DNA from: Phycisphaeraceae bacterium
GTDB lineage: Bacteria > Planctomycetota > Phycisphaerae > Phycisphaerales > UBA1924
Direction: 5' to 3'
Assembly (NCBI GenBank): GCA_019636565.1
Contig: JAHBXG010000003.1
Coordinates: forward strand, 1 to 64,000
DNA length: 64,000 bases
Made by a program: the position numbers and the translations under genes. This document shows, one piece after another, positions 50,989 through 59,169 of the stretch; positions within the stretch are counted from its first letter, which is position 1, and each line of letters starts with the position of its first letter. A model generated the notes under the pieces. That model was not told the origin of the DNA, searched no databases, and saw only the letters and a list, made by a program, of their open reading frames with translations.

Positions 50989-53520
50989 GTGAAGCGAACG
51001 CCCGGCCGCCCCGCCGGAGATCGCTCGCTCTGGGTTCGCGCGACGGACGGCCTTGACGCGATCCGCGCGTGGTTCTCGTCGCGTTCGTGGGCCCCATGGC
51101 CGTTTCAGACCGAAGCATGGCAAGGATTCCGAAGCGGTCGCGACGGGTTGATTCAGGTGCCGACGGGAGCCGGGAAGACGTACGGCGCGTATCTAGGGCC
51201 GCTCTCGACCCTTATCGACGAACGGATCCGGGCAGCCGGGAAACCGGCCAAACAGGCTCTCCGAATTCTGTACGTCACGCCGCTTCGGGCAGTGTCGCGG
51301 GATATCGAACTTGCGCTGAGGGCGCCGATCGACGAAATGGGGCTGCCGCTGGTCGTGGAGAGTCGCACGGGCGACACCAAGCAATCTATCCGCGCGAAAC
51401 AGAAATCGCGGCTGCCGGATGTGCTGATCACAACGCCGGAGAGCCTGTGTCTGCTGCTTTCTCGCGAGAATGCGCCGGAATCGTTTGCGGATCTCTCTGC
51501 GGTAATCGTGGATGAGTGGCACGAACTGCTGACAAGCAAGCGCGGCACTCAAGTAGAACTGTGCCTCACCCGGCTGCGCGCGTTCGCACCCAATGCTCGC
51601 ACCTGGGGGCTCTCCGCGACGCTCCCGAATCTTGAAGAGGCGGCACGGGTGCTTGTCGGTTCAAACGCCGCGCCGCCGGTGCTCGTCCGTGGCGACATCG
51701 CGCGCGAGGTCACGGTCGAGGCGCTCCTGCCCCGCGAAGGACAGCGGATGCCGTGGGCGGGGTTCATGGGCTTGTCGATGCTGCCGCGCGTTCTCGAGAC
51801 GATCGATCCGGCCAAATCCACGCTCATCTTCACCAACACGCGGGCGCAATCGGAACTGTGGTATCAAGCGATACTGCACGCAAAGCCAGAGTGGGCGCCG
51901 CACATGGCGCTGCACCACGGCTCCATCGACAAGCGCGATCGTGAGCGAGCAGAGGAGGGGCTGAAGAACGGATCGGTCCGACTGGCGGTCGCAACGAGTT
52001 CACTCGATCTCGGCGTGGACTTTTCGCCGGTCGAGCGAGTGATTCAGATCGGATCCGTCAAGGGAATCGCAAGATTGCTGCAGCGGGCGGGGCGTGCGAG
52101 CCACCGGCCCGGCGCGCCGTGCCACATCACATGCGTGCCGACACACACACTCGAACTGATCGAACTCGATGCGGCAAAACGGGCGATCGTGGATGGGAGG
52201 ATCGAATCGCGATCCCCCATCCGCAAGCCGCTGGACGTGCTGGCCCAGCACATGGTGACGTGCGCTCTGGGAGGCGGGTTTGTGCCGGACCAGTTCTTGG
52301 AGGAGGTGCGCGGCGCGACTTCATTCAAAGACCTCACACGGGAAGAATTCGACTGGGCTCTGGATCTTGTCTGCCGCGGCGGGGAGACGCTGCGTGCGTA
52401 CCCGCATTACCACAAGGTGCACTTGATCGATGGGCGCGCGACGGTTCCTGACCAGCGGATCGCGCAACTGCACCGGCTGAACGTCGGCACCATCGTGGGC
52501 GAAGCGATCATCGACCTGTGCTTCGTCGGGGGCAGGCGGATCGGCTCGATCGAGGAGTACTTCGTCGCCAAACTGCACCCCGGCGACAAGGTGTTCTTCG
52601 CCGGAAAGATGCTGACGTTTGTGGGCCTGCGCGACATGGTGGCGTACGTGAAGCGGGCAGCCGGGAAGACCAGCCGCACGCCCCATTGGGCGGGAACGAA
52701 ACTGCCGATCTCCGAATCGCTGGGTGAATCGGTCCGCCTGACGCTGGAGCACGCGCAGGAGGGGCTGCTGGATTCGGTGGAATTGCGCGCGGCAGCGAGC
52801 TTGATCCGCGCACAAGCTCACCTCTCCGCCATTCCCCGTGCCGACGAGATACTCATCGAGGTGATTGAAACACGCGAGGGTCATCACATGTTCGTGTTTC
52901 CGTTCGATGGTCGCCTCGTGCACGCGGGGATCGCCGCGCTGTGCGCGCTGCGGCTGGCGCGGAAATCGCCGGCGACTTTCACCATTTCGGCGAACGACTA
53001 TGGGTTTGAATTGCTTTCCCCCACTCCTATCAACATCAAGGCAGGTGAGGTCCCATCGCTGTTCACATTGGAACGGGTGCTGGAAGACACGGTCGAGAGC
53101 GTAAACATGGCGGAACTGGCAAAGATTCAGTTCCGAGAGGTGGCAAGGGTCTCGGGACTGATTCTGCAGACCTATCCAGGGGCTAAGAAATCCGGAAGGC
53201 ATGTACAAGCAAACGCGGGTTTGCTGTACGATGTACTGCGGGAGTTTGACCCGGGTAATCTGCTACTCCATCAGGCCCGGCGGGAGGTGCTGGAAAAGCA
53301 GTTCGAAGAAACTCGGCTGGCGCGCGTGCTCCGACGGCTGTGCGATTCGCGGGTTCGGATGATGAGGCCCGAAAGGCCGACGCCTCTGGGCCTGCCGCTG
53401 ATCGTGGAACGCGTCGCCGGGCAGATGTCGACCGAGCCGTTGCTGGCAAGAATTGAGCGGATGCAGGCGGAGTGGGAACAGGGAACCGAAGCGAGGCAGG
53501 GGAAGGGGAGGGCAAAGTGA
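50989..53520 (+). CDS. Lhr-like DExH-box helicase (ligase-associated type)
   Basis: Large DNA helicase of about 843 residues. Landmarks: PFQTEAWQGFRSGRDGLIQVPTGAGKT (Q motif region and Walker A), VIVDEWHELL (DExH), GLSATLPNLEEAARVL, then TSSLDLGVDFSPVERVIQIGS and LQRAGRASHRPG of domain 2, and the Lhr-specific winged-helix and C-terminal domains. It matches the helicase of the ligase/helicase/exonuclease/phosphoesterase DNA-repair cassette. Start uncertain: GTG 50989 chosen; GTG 50887 and TTG 50848 are alternatives. Its stop overlaps the GTG of pdeM. Confidence 0.9.
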   Translation: MKRTPGRPAGDRSLWVRATDGLDAIRAWFSSRSWAPWPFQTEAWQGFRSGRDGLIQVPTGAGKTYGAYLGPLSTLIDERIRAAGKPAKQALRILYVTPLRAVSRDIELALRAPIDEMGLPLVVESRTGDTKQSIRAKQKSRLPDVLITTPESLCLLLSRENAPESFADLSAVIVDEWHELLTSKRGTQVELCLTRLRAFAPNARTWGLSATLPNLEEAARVLVGSNAAPPVLVRGDIAREVTVEALLPREGQRMPWAGFMGLSMLPRVLETIDPAKSTLIFTNTRAQSELWYQAILHAKPEWAPHMALHHGSIDKRDRERAEEGLKNGSVRLAVATSSLDLGVDFSPVERVIQIGSVKGIARLLQRAGRASHRPGAPCHITCVPTHTLELIELDAAKRAIVDGRIESRSPIRKPLDVLAQHMVTCALGGGFVPDQFLEEVRGATSFKDLTREEFDWALDLVCRGGETLRAYPHYHKVHLIDGRATVPDQRIAQLHRLNVGTIVGEAIIDLCFVGGRRIGSIEEYFVAKLHPGDKVFFAGKMLTFVGLRDMVAYVKRAAGKTSRTPHWAGTKLPISESLGESVRLTLEHAQEGLLDSVELRAAASLIRAQAHLSAIPRADEILIEVIETREGHHMFVFPFDGRLVHAGIAALCALRLARKSPATFTISANDYGFELLSPTPINIKAGEVPSLFTLERVLEDTVESVNMAELAKIQFREVARVSGLILQTYPGAKKSGRHVQANAGLLYDVLREFDPGNLLLHQARREVLEKQFEETRLARVLRRLCDSRVRMMRPERPTPLGLPLIVERVAGQMSTEPLLARIERMQAEWEQGTEARQGKGRAK

Positions 53521-54254
53521 AATCGCTCGAAATCCAGGTTGCGGAGAAACCGGTCTTGCTGCTGCCCGATCGCGCAGCATTTTTGCCCGAATGCGGAACG
53601 CTTCTGGTGGCCGACCTGCATTTGGGACGTCAGCACTCGTGGCGTGAAGAAGGCATGCCGATCGGCGCTGCCGCGGCAACGGCAAGTCTGGATGAGCCGC
53701 TCAAGCGATTGGCAGGCGCGGTACGAGAAACGGGCGCGAAACGGATACGAGTTCTGGGGGATCTGCTTCATGCGCCAACGGGAATGACCGCGGAAATGAT
53801 CGCGCGCGTTGCGCTGTGGCGCAAGAGCGTGCGCATCCCGATCGAATTGATCCCGGGCAATCACGACCGTCGCCTCCACATGGTTCTACACGAGTGGGAT
53901 TTGCATCTGCACGAGGCGGTGCTCATCGAGCCACCGTTCGCGTTTACGCATGAGCCGGCCAGCGCGGCTTCGGGCGATTGCGAGGGAATGGTGGTTTGGT
54001 GTGGGCACGTGCATCCCCTGGTGCACCTGCGGACGCGAGGCGATTCGCTCCGGCTGCCCTGTTTTTGCTTTGGGAGCACGATGGCCCTGCTTCCCGCGTT
54101 CAGCGGGATGTCGTCGGGAGCAACGATCCGACCCCAGGCGGGAGAGAGGGTCTATGCGATTACAGACGACGCCGTGGTCGATGTGTCGGAAGGGGCGAGT
54201 ACGCCCCGCGTGCGATTCCCACGCTCGGGAGCTCGCTCAGGCTCTCGCGGCTGA
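53517..54254 (+). CDS. pdeM: Ligase-associated metallophosphoesterase PdeM
   Basis: Metallophosphoesterase of about 245 residues. Motifs: VADLHLGRQHSW (D-x-H), VLGDLLHAPTG (GD), ELIPGNHDRRL (GNHD), FTHEPA and WCGHVHPLV (GHxH), as in the PdeM endonuclease/phosphoesterase of the ligase-associated DNA repair set. The GTG overlaps the helicase stop (GTGA) and has GGGGAGGG a few bases upstream. The cassette's ligase and exonuclease genes are absent here. The end overlaps the convergent peroxiredoxin gene by 18 bases. Confidence 0.9.
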   Translation: MKSLEIQVAEKPVLLLPDRAAFLPECGTLLVADLHLGRQHSWREEGMPIGAAAATASLDEPLKRLAGAVRETGAKRIRVLGDLLHAPTGMTAEMIARVALWRKSVRIPIELIPGNHDRRLHMVLHEWDLHLHEAVLIEPPFAFTHEPASAASGDCEGMVVWCGHVHPLVHLRTRGDSLRLPCFCFGSTMALLPAFSGMSSGATIRPQAGERVYAITDDAVVDVSEGASTPRVRFPRSGARSGSRG

Positions 54255-54731
54255 CGCGCGCCTCGCCAGCACCCGCTTCACGAACGCCTCGTGAGGCTTG
54301 ACGGTGAGGTCGGCGACAGCGCGATCGGCGATGATGCCGCTTGGGACGCCGCCTGCCGAAGCAGCCCCCGGCTCAATAAAATAGGTCACGCGGCGAGTGA
54401 ACATGCCCAGCAGGAAACTCGCGCCATAGGCACGTATCACGATCTTGTCAGGGTCGGCCAGCAGCGGAAATGTCAGGGAGTGTTTCTGGCTGAACTTCTG
54501 CTTGGATGCCTGGCCTTGAGGGCTGATGCCAACCACGCGCACGCCCGCTTCGCCGAGTTCAACCGTCCAGTCGCGGAACATGCACGCTTCGGCCGTGCAG
54601 ACGGGCGTGAAGTCGGCGGGGTAGAAGTACAGGACGACCGAGCCCGAGGCGAGCATCGACGACAGCGAAACAGGATTGCCCGTCTCGTCGTTCAGGGTGA
54701 AGTCTGGAGCGGAGTCGCCGATATTCAGCAT
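54237..54731 (-). CDS. Peroxiredoxin, Bcp/PrxQ type
   Basis: Thiol peroxidase that reduces peroxides, 164 residues. The peroxidatic Cys is in DFTPVCTAEAC and the resolving Cys five residues later in the same motif, as in PrxQ/Bcp proteins. Also LNIGDSAPDFTLNDETG at the N-terminus and YFYPAD. The region GVSPQGQASKQKF is standard; the C-terminal VKPHEAFVKRVL is longer than in E. coli Bcp. It starts eight bases after trpF, so likely in the same transcript. Confidence 0.92.
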   Translation of the reverse strand: MLNIGDSAPDFTLNDETGNPVSLSSMLASGSVVLYFYPADFTPVCTAEACMFRDWTVELGEAGVRVVGISPQGQASKQKFSQKHSLTFPLLADPDKIVIRAYGASFLLGMFTRRVTYFIEPGAASAGGVPSGIIADRAVADLTVKPHEAFVKRVLARRASAARA

Positions 54732-54739
54732 GGGTGGTT

Positions 54740-55381
54740 TTAGTCCTGATCAAGTTCCGCATCGGCGCGCCGGACCGACTCGCAGAACTGCCGGATGAGC
54801 CCGTGATCCTTCACGCCGCGCTCTCGTTCGACGCCGCTGGAAACATCAACCGCGTAGGGCCGCAATTCCGCGATGGCATCAGCGACATTGTCGGGATTCA
54901 ACCCGCCTGCCAGAAAGACCGGCTTGGAAACGATCGCCATGTGCGGGTCAAGGTCGCTCCATTCGAAGGGAACCCCTTCTCCCGGAGAAGGTCCGTCGAT
55001 GAGGATCGCCTCGACATTTTCGTCCGCGTCGAGGCGTGCGAGTTGCTCCGCGATCGAATTGGGCGCAAAGCGGATGCCCTTGATGACCGGTGCGCACGCC
55101 GCGATGAGTTCCGCATTCTCATCCCCGTGCAATTGCGTGTACGTCGTCGGGCACGCTTCTTCGGTGTCGCTGAAGCCGTCGACCTGCATATTCATGAAGA
55201 CGCCCACCGTGGAAACAAACGGCGGGAGCGAGGCCATGATCTCCGCCGCGGCATCGGGCTCGATAAAACGAGGGCTGGACCGCACGAAAATAAAGCCAAT
55301 CGCATCGGCCCCAGCCTCCACGGCAGCGAATGCCGTGTCGATGTCGCGGACGCCGCAGATCTTGATTCGTGTACGACTCAT
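54740..55381 (-). CDS. trpF: Phosphoribosylanthranilate isomerase
   Basis: Third step of tryptophan synthesis, a TIM-barrel Amadori isomerase. 213 residues: catalytic Cys in RIKICGVRD, GFIFVRSSPRFI, VGVFMN, QLHGDEN, ILIDGPSPGEGVPFEW (normally GGTGxxFDW), FLAGGLNPDNV and VDVSSGVERERGVKD with the catalytic Asp. No other trp gene is present. It lies between the rhomboid gene (three bases upstream) and peroxiredoxin on the same strand. Confidence 0.95.
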   Translation of the reverse strand: MSRTRIKICGVRDIDTAFAAVEAGADAIGFIFVRSSPRFIEPDAAAEIMASLPPFVSTVGVFMNMQVDGFSDTEEACPTTYTQLHGDENAELIAACAPVIKGIRFAPNSIAEQLARLDADENVEAILIDGPSPGEGVPFEWSDLDPHMAIVSKPVFLAGGLNPDNVADAIAELRPYAVDVSSGVERERGVKDHGLIRQFCESVRRADAELDQD

Positions 55382-55384
55382 ATC

Positions 55385-56599
55385 TCAGGCTCCCGCGGGG
55401 TTCTTCGGCGAAGCGTCGATCTCGCTCAAAAGCGTGCGGGCAAGGTCTGCGTGTTCTGCATCGCGATCCTTGAGAGCGCTAAGCGCGGTCTCAAGCAGGG
55501 CGCGGGCCTGTTGCTGCTGCTCGAGATACCGCACCATGACCAACGCCAGCATCACGCGCACCACACCGGATTCGGGGTCCTTTTCATAGAGCGAAAGGAA
55601 GCCCCGGTAGGCACGGGCCGCGGCAGCTCGTTCACCGGCTTCGAAAAGGCGGTTGGCCAGATCGACTTGGGCGCGTCTCGAAAGCACCTCGAGCGACTGG
55701 GGAAGTTCCGCATGAACTCTGCGACCGGCCTCCACCGTTGCGATAAGACTTGCATAGAGCGCCGGAAGGCTGGCGCGATCGTTCGTCGAAATTGCACGGG
55801 AAAGTGCTGCGCGCGCCTGCGCGATTTCGATCGGAATCTCCGGAACTTCGACGACGACACGTTGCGCCTTGGAATCGTCACGCCGAACGCGTTCCTGGCC
55901 TTCGCGAATCGCCTCCCGTATTTCCTGACGCCTCTTGAACTGGCGGAACATGAAAAACAGGTCGTAGTCCTCGCGTGCGAGCACCCCGGTAAGCAGCAAT
56001 ACCATTGCGACGGTAAAGCCGTAGCCGTACCCCCCGAAGTGGGCGGCATAGGAGACGTTGGAGCCGCTCAAGCCGGCGCCAAGTGCGTCGCGTGCTATTG
56101 CGAAGCAGATGTACCAGATAGCCGGAATATTGAACAGGCCGATGAGGAAGAAGAACACAAAGGTGCGGACAACCGTTCGCGGAAAGAGCACAAGGAATGC
56201 GCCCGTCACCGCCGAGATCGCACCCGATGCGCCGATCACGAGCGCCGGCCCGGCCGCCAGATGCGCCAGCCCTGCGATCGCACCTCCGGCCAGATAGAAC
56301 AACAAGTACCCAGACCGCCCGAATCGATCCTCCACATTTGGGCCGAAAACCCAAAGCGTGACAATGTTGCCGATAAGGTGCATCGGCCCGGCGTGAATAA
56401 GCCCGTAGGTAATGAACCGCCACCATTCGTGGTGTTCGCGGGAGAGACCGAAGGTCTCAACCACCCAGTCGTAATTCGAGCCCTGCATTCCCGTCCCTAC
56501 CACCACGATGCAAAAAGCAAAGAGGTTGAGCAGAATCAGCAAATGGTTGATCAGGGTCGGGCGTTGAAGGGGCCGGTCGGTTCCGATCGGGAAAATCAC
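55385..56599 (-). CDS. Rhomboid intramembrane protease with C-terminal helical repeats
   Basis: 404 residues. The N-terminal 215 residues form a six-helix rhomboid core: HLIGNIVTLWVFG, nucleophile Ser125 in VIGASGAISAV and catalytic His187 in YAAHFGGYGYG. It cleaves membrane proteins inside the bilayer. The C-terminal 190 residues are helical with TPR-like pairs (LANRLFEAGERAAAARAYRGFL). A charged linker around residues 225-260 joins the parts. It begins an apparent operon with trpF (three-base gap) and peroxiredoxin. It is divergent from gltA. Confidence 0.88.
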   Translation of the reverse strand: MIFPIGTDRPLQRPTLINHLLILLNLFAFCIVVVGTGMQGSNYDWVVETFGLSREHHEWWRFITYGLIHAGPMHLIGNIVTLWVFGPNVEDRFGRSGYLLFYLAGGAIAGLAHLAAGPALVIGASGAISAVTGAFLVLFPRTVVRTFVFFFLIGLFNIPAIWYICFAIARDALGAGLSGSNVSYAAHFGGYGYGFTVAMVLLLTGVLAREDYDLFFMFRQFKRRQEIREAIREGQERVRRDDSKAQRVVVEVPEIPIEIAQARAALSRAISTNDRASLPALYASLIATVEAGRRVHAELPQSLEVLSRRAQVDLANRLFEAGERAAAARAYRGFLSLYEKDPESGVVRVMLALVMVRYLEQQQQARALLETALSALKDRDAEHADLARTLLSEIDASPKNPAGA

Positions 56600-56682
56600 A
56601 CCCGATGGTACGTGACTTGGAGTACGCGCGTCCTGAAGCGATCAAAAACAGCGGAAATCTCGGCCCAGGATTCATTCGCATG

Positions 56683-56712
56683 TTGCCACGAGGAACGACC
56701 GGTTTCTATAGT
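56683..56712 (+). promoter_or_regulatory. Sigma-70-type promoter of gltA
   Basis: -35 TTGCCA (56683-56688), 18-base spacer, -10 TATAGT (56707-56712), each matching consensus at five of six bases. Transcription would start near 56719, leaving a leader of about 75 bases before the gltA ATG. Confidence 0.7.
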
Positions 56713-56793
56713 CGCTCCCTCCCTTCCGCCCGACACGGTGGTCGGAAGCCCTGATTTTTGGTCCGAAATCGTTCTTCGACGAATCTCCATCCC

Positions 56794-57954
56794 ATGACTG
56801 CCGGAACCCTTTCCATGACAGCTACCCCCACGTTCTCCAAGGGCCTTGAAGGTGTCGTTGCTGCGCAGACCAAGATGTCGTTCATCGATGGCGAAAAGGG
56901 CATTCTGGAATACGTCGGGATCCCAATCGGTGAACTGGCGTCGCACTCGACGTTTGAAGAGACCGTGTTCTTTCTCTGGAACGGACACCTGCCCACCAAG
57001 GCGGAGTTGGCGGAATTCGAGAATTCCGTCCGCTCCCGATACGAGATCCCCAAGGGTGTCGAAGCACTGCTGAACACCTTCCCCAAGACCGCCGAACCGA
57101 TGCACGCAATCCGCACGCTGGTCTCCTCGCTCGGCCTGCACGATCCCAAGCCCAACTCAATCGACATCCCGTCGATTCGCGACAAGGCGATGTCCATACT
57201 CGCTCAGGTGCCGACGCTGCTGGCTTACTTCCATCAGTTCCGCCAGGGCAAGCCGATGATCCGCCCGGACAAGAGCCTGGGCCTCGCCGAGAACTTCCTG
57301 TACATGCTCAACGGCAAGAAGCCGACGGCCGCGATGACCAAGGCGATGGACGTCTGCTTAATCCTCCACGCCGACCACGGATTCAACAACTCCACGTTCA
57401 CCGCTCGAGTCCTGATCTCGACCGAAAGTGACATCTATTCTGCGATCACCGGCGCTATCGGCTCCTTGCGCGGCCCGCTCCACGGCGGCGCCAACGAGGG
57501 CGTCATGCGCATGCTCAACCAGATTCCGTCGGTCGCGGAGTGTGAGAAATTCGTTCAGGACAAACTCGCGAAAAAGGACAAGATCCCCGGCTTCGGACAT
57601 CGCATCTACAAGGCGTACGACCCGCGTGCGACACACCTCAAGGTGCTCGCGAAGCAGCTGGCGCAGGACACCGGGAACATGCCCTTGTTCGAGAAGAGCA
57701 CCGCGATCGAGGCGGTTATGACGCGGGAGAAAGCCGCGAAGGGCATCTACCCCAACGTCGATTTCTACAGTGCCACCACGTACCACTGCATCGGTCTGCC
57801 GCTGGATCTCTTCACACCAAGCTTTGTCATCTCGCGCGTCGGCGGGTGGTCGGCCCACTGCATCGAACAACTCAGCGACAACCGCCTCTTCCGTCCCGTT
57901 GCGGACTACACCGGTCCGCACGATGTCGCCTACACACCGATCGAAAAGCGGTGA
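56794..57954 (+). CDS. gltA: Citrate synthase
   Basis: Condenses acetyl-CoA and oxaloacetate, the entry to the citric acid cycle. About 386 residues, the short dimeric type. Catalytic residues visible: His in HADHGFNNSTF, His in GFGHRIYKAYDPRA and Asp in NVDFYSATTYH. GPLHGGANEGVM is typical, as is FSKGLEGVVAAQT at the N-terminus. ATG at 56794 preferred over 56758; a Met at 56815 is possible. A sigma-70-type promoter lies about 80 bases upstream. The 97-base gap after it carries only short imperfect hairpins. Confidence 0.96.
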   Translation: MTAGTLSMTATPTFSKGLEGVVAAQTKMSFIDGEKGILEYVGIPIGELASHSTFEETVFFLWNGHLPTKAELAEFENSVRSRYEIPKGVEALLNTFPKTAEPMHAIRTLVSSLGLHDPKPNSIDIPSIRDKAMSILAQVPTLLAYFHQFRQGKPMIRPDKSLGLAENFLYMLNGKKPTAAMTKAMDVCLILHADHGFNNSTFTARVLISTESDIYSAITGAIGSLRGPLHGGANEGVMRMLNQIPSVAECEKFVQDKLAKKDKIPGFGHRIYKAYDPRATHLKVLAKQLAQDTGNMPLFEKSTAIEAVMTREKAAKGIYPNVDFYSATTYHCIGLPLDLFTPSFVISRVGGWSAHCIEQLSDNRLFRPVADYTGPHDVAYTPIEKR

Positions 57955-58051
57955 GTCCAACCCCACCGTTGCGGGCGCTCAATCACCCCAGGCCAGCCCT
58001 TGGCTGGCGGCTAATTGCTGACGGGCGATAGCTGATCGCCGCGAGCTTCCT

Positions 58052-58486
58052 CTACATTCCCATCCGCTCGAGGATCCCGTCAAGTGTGATCCGGGCCAGC
58101 GACTCATCCCATGGGTTGGTGGTGATCGACAGGTTCGAGCCGTCGCTGGCCGTTGGGCTCACATCGATCCGGATGGTGCGCCCGAGGTTGTACGCCGGAG
58201 GCCTCGCGAAAAGGCCGCCCTGCTCCTCCGTCGAGGCATTTTGCTCGATCGAGTAGCCCCGGTCGCGAAGCGTCTGCTCGCTCGCTGCAAGGACCGAGGC
58301 GGGCGTCGCGTGCAGGGTCGCAATCAGCGTCCCCGCCTTGTAGTTTGCAATGATTTCCCCGGCTTTTCCCTGAGCCTTCGAAACCGTTTCGCAGCCGCTC
58401 GAAAGGCCGACCAATCCTGCGAGCAAGCCCGAAGCGACAAGCCCTGCCGCACGAAAACGCCTGTTTCTGGTCAAAGACAATGGCAT
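58052..58486 (-). CDS. Small lipoprotein (DUF3568-like)
   Basis: 144 residues. A basic N-terminus (RNRRFRAAG) and hydrophobic GLVASGLLAGLVGLSSGC form a lipoprotein signal with lipobox SSGC. The mature part, ETVSKAQGKAGEIIANYKAG followed by a two-strand/one-helix unit (ASEQTLRDRGYSI) and IRIDVSPTASDGSNLSI, resembles the DUF3568 family of unknown function. It is divergent from rpsU. No operon partners. Confidence 0.75.
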   Translation of the reverse strand: MPLSLTRNRRFRAAGLVASGLLAGLVGLSSGCETVSKAQGKAGEIIANYKAGTLIATLHATPASVLAASEQTLRDRGYSIEQNASTEEQGGLFARPPAYNLGRTIRIDVSPTASDGSNLSITTNPWDESLARITLDGILERMGM

Positions 58487-58577
58487 GGTTCCTTCCCGAA
58501 TGTTCGGCCCGTCGATTCTCCCGCCGGCCCGAACACCGGCATGGTACGAAATGATCGCCCTCCATGCCGGGCGGGGT

Positions 58578-58607
58578 TTGATACCCCGGGGGACAGGGTT
58601 CTATTAT
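58578..58607 (+). promoter_or_regulatory. Sigma-70-type promoter of rpsU
   Basis: -35 TTGATA (58578-58583), 18-base spacer, -10 TATTAT (58602-58607), each with one mismatch to consensus. Predicted start near 58614 gives a leader of about 87 bases to the rpsU ATG. Confidence 0.72.
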
Positions 58608-58700
58608 CCCGACCCCAGTGGGACGGAAATTCAGGTCGCACGCCCGCAATCGGTTGCGGGCCTCAGGCGGCGGCAATTCTCAGTACAGAGCGAGGTTCGG

Positions 58701-58916
58701 ATGGCGATTCGGGTCAAATCACGCAGCGGCGAAACGGTCGAACAAATGATGCGCCGCTTCAAGAAACTCTGCGAGAAGGAAGGCCTGATCAAGGACATCC
58801 GCCGCAAGGAATTCTACGAGAAGCCCAGCGAGCGCCGCCGTCGTGCCGCGCGCAAGAGCCTCAATCGGCGCTTGGCGACGACGGGTGAGTTCTTCACCCG
58901 CAAAGAAGAGAAGTAA
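58701..58916 (+). CDS. rpsU: 30S ribosomal protein S21
   Basis: Small-subunit protein that helps start translation on mRNAs with Shine-Dalgarno sequences. 71 residues: RVKSRSGETVEQMMRRFKKL, the basic EFYEKPSERRRRAARKSL block and a final basic tail, all standard for S21. The ATG at 58701 has GAGG five bases upstream. A good promoter lies about 95 bases upstream. The following 253 bases before hppA hold no gene. Confidence 0.95.
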   Translation: MAIRVKSRSGETVEQMMRRFKKLCEKEGLIKDIRRKEFYEKPSERRRRAARKSLNRRLATTGEFFTRKEEK

Positions 58917-59169
58917 TTCCTCGACTCCGCTTGGCCGTTGGACCGGCGGGTCTGGCCGGGCACAGGCGGCTGCGGTGCCTTATTGAACCGCCCAGCACGC
59001 GAGGACCGATCGCGTTACACTGCGGCCTTCTCTGGTCGCCTGCCGCCGCGAAGTCTGGCGGCACCGAATTTGTCAAGGTAACACCCGGGATCGCAACATT
59101 GGCCCGGAACGCATTCGTTCTCGACATGTGAGCCCGACAAACAGGTTTTGACACTCAGGAACCAACACC

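Noticed and set aside
54975-54991. Palindrome CCTTCTCC-C-GGAGAAGG in trpF, thought to be an inserted repeat
   Set aside because: The encoded SPGEGVPFEW aligns with the normal GGTGxxFDW phosphate-binding motif, so it is ordinary coding sequence.
57993-58040. GC-rich hairpins between gltA and the lipoprotein gene as a terminator
   Set aside because: Stems are short and no T-run follows on either strand.
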